Below, piece after piece: positions 5,137 through 5,641 of a stretch of 5,641 nucleotides of DNA. Origin of the DNA: Eubacteriales Family XIII. Incertae Sedis bacterium. GTDB taxonomy: Bacteria > Bacillota > Clostridia > Peptostreptococcales > Anaerovoracaceae. Made by a program: the position numbers and the translations under genes. The notes under the pieces were generated by a model. That model made no database searches and was not told the DNA's origin. It worked only from the letters and a program-made list of their open reading frames with translations. Position 1 is the first letter of the stretch. The number at the start of each line of letters is the position of its first letter. The stretch lies in the NCBI GenBank assembly GCA_031290715.1, contig JAITNA010000079.1:1-5641 (forward strand), in the 5' to 3' direction.

Positions 5137-5641
5137 TCAGCCCCTTTCCTTCGCTCTGAAAAACCGCGCGTCCGCGACCCTGTCCGCCGGTACTTCCATG
5201 ACGAGCATCGCCGTCTTGTCCATCGCGCCGCTTTTTCGCACATCCACGACGGTCGCGTCGCAAATCTCCGCGCCGCTCCGGTCGAGCGCCCGGCCTTTGC
5301 CGCCTTTTTCCGGGAGGGGCAGGAATTCATAAGGAAGCCCCACGGTGCCGTAGCCCTCTCTGTATTGTTCATTGACGAGAAAGATTGCCTGCCCCGAACA
5401 GCCGCCCACGCAAAGCCCGCACGCGGAGCAAACCTTTCCGCGGTCAAGCTCGGGCAGGCGCGTGATCGTTTCCCCGACCAGAATACAGCCCTTCGGACAG
5501 ATATCCTGACAGGGGTCGCAGGGAATATTTTGCGTGCATTCGACGACCGGGTGAACGCCGCCCGCCGTATTCATCGCGGGGAAAAAGGACGCTTCCGCAC
5601 TGCCGATATAGCCCTTTTCCAACAGTGACTTCGACAGCGGA
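5137..5641 (-). CDS. 4Fe-4S dicluster ferredoxin-like protein (5' end beyond the window)
   Basis: There are 167 visible residues, and the frame stays open to the right edge, so the start codon is outside. The first motif is ECTQNIPCDPCQDICPKGC, with Cys35, 41, 44, 48 and an additional Cys52 (numbered from the first visible codon). The second is KVCSACGLCVGGCSGQAI, with Cys71, 74, 77 and 81 in CxxCxxCxxxC spacing. Together they supply ligands for two [4Fe-4S] clusters. The later GLPYEFLPLPEKG and the beta-rich tail match small Fe-S proteins that accompany FAD dehydrogenases. By comparison with such relatives, which as I recall begin shortly before the LLEKGYI-like segment, only a few N-terminal residues are probably missing. 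An in-frame TTG at 5622 lacks a Shine-Dalgarno sequence and falls inside this segment, so I do not take it as the start. The stop is 4 bases before the [2Fe-2S] gene, whose ribosome site lies in the last codons here. The likely role is onward electron transfer. Confidence 0.88.
   Translation of the reverse strand, partial: PLSKSLLEKGYIGSAEASFFPAMNTAGGVHPVVECTQNIPCDPCQDICPKGCILVGETITRLPELDRGKVCSACGLCVGGCSGQAIFLVNEQYREGYGTVGLPYEFLPLPEKGGKGRALDRSGAEICDATVVDVRKSGAMDKTAMLVMEVPADRVADARFFRAKERG

Noticed and set aside
5137..5622. TTG at 5620-5622 as the start of the 4Fe-4S protein
   Set aside because: No ribosome site precedes it, and the frame and conserved-looking sequence continue upstream to the window edge, so the gene is partial.

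Overview
The window is bacterial, with GC-rich, tightly packed coding sequence. Its gene content is a multi-subunit iron-sulfur flavin dehydrogenase, an ornithine cyclodeaminase-family protein, an Amt ammonium transporter, a small FMN-type protein and a lone type IV pilin-like protein. This suits an anaerobic, amino-acid- or amine-degrading bacterium such as a clostridial Bacillota or a Synergistota member. That is an inference from gene content and Shine-Dalgarno style; there is no rRNA or other marker to settle it.

Layout. (1) Bases 1-85 are an AT-rich leader with a weak candidate promoter for the only plus-strand gene, a small pyridoxamine 5'-phosphate oxidase-like flavin-binding protein (86-487). 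(2) Convergent with it, on the minus strand, is a 148-residue prepilin-type protein (516-962). It has no Shine-Dalgarno sequence, but a well-spaced sigma70-like promoter lies directly before its ATG, which suggests a leaderless mRNA. (3) Bases 1008-1147, between the pilin gene and the end of amt, are a dense set of inverted repeats with an internal direct repeat. It looks like a dispersed palindromic element or a structured RNA rather than a simple terminator. (4) From 1136 to the right edge, everything is on the minus strand and probably one transcription unit, read from right to left: a ferredoxin-like protein with two 4Fe-4S sites (5' end cut off by the window), a BFD-type [2Fe-2S] protein, a DadA-like FAD oxidoreductase, an OCD/mu-crystallin-family protein and an ammonium transporter.

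How the genes fit together. The first three proteins resemble the electron-transfer and catalytic subunits of dye-linked proline, hydroxyproline or D-amino-acid dehydrogenase complexes. The FAD subunit would oxidise an amine or amino acid to an imine, and electrons would leave through the [2Fe-2S] and 4Fe-4S proteins to a further subunit or carrier, probably encoded beyond the right edge. The OCD-family protein may act on the imine, cyclic amine or amino-acid product. The Amt channel would then handle the released ammonium. The substrate cannot be read from the sequence.

The most notable points are the apparently leaderless pilin gene, the hairpin cluster next to it, three tandem 12-bp repeats just upstream of the OCD-family gene, and departures from family motifs: a Tyr at the likely Phe-gate position in Amt, and a Ser in the Rossmann glycine motif of the OCD-family protein. 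Nothing here proves a wholly new system. The five-gene dehydrogenase-plus-ammonium-channel unit is the best candidate for undescribed metabolism.
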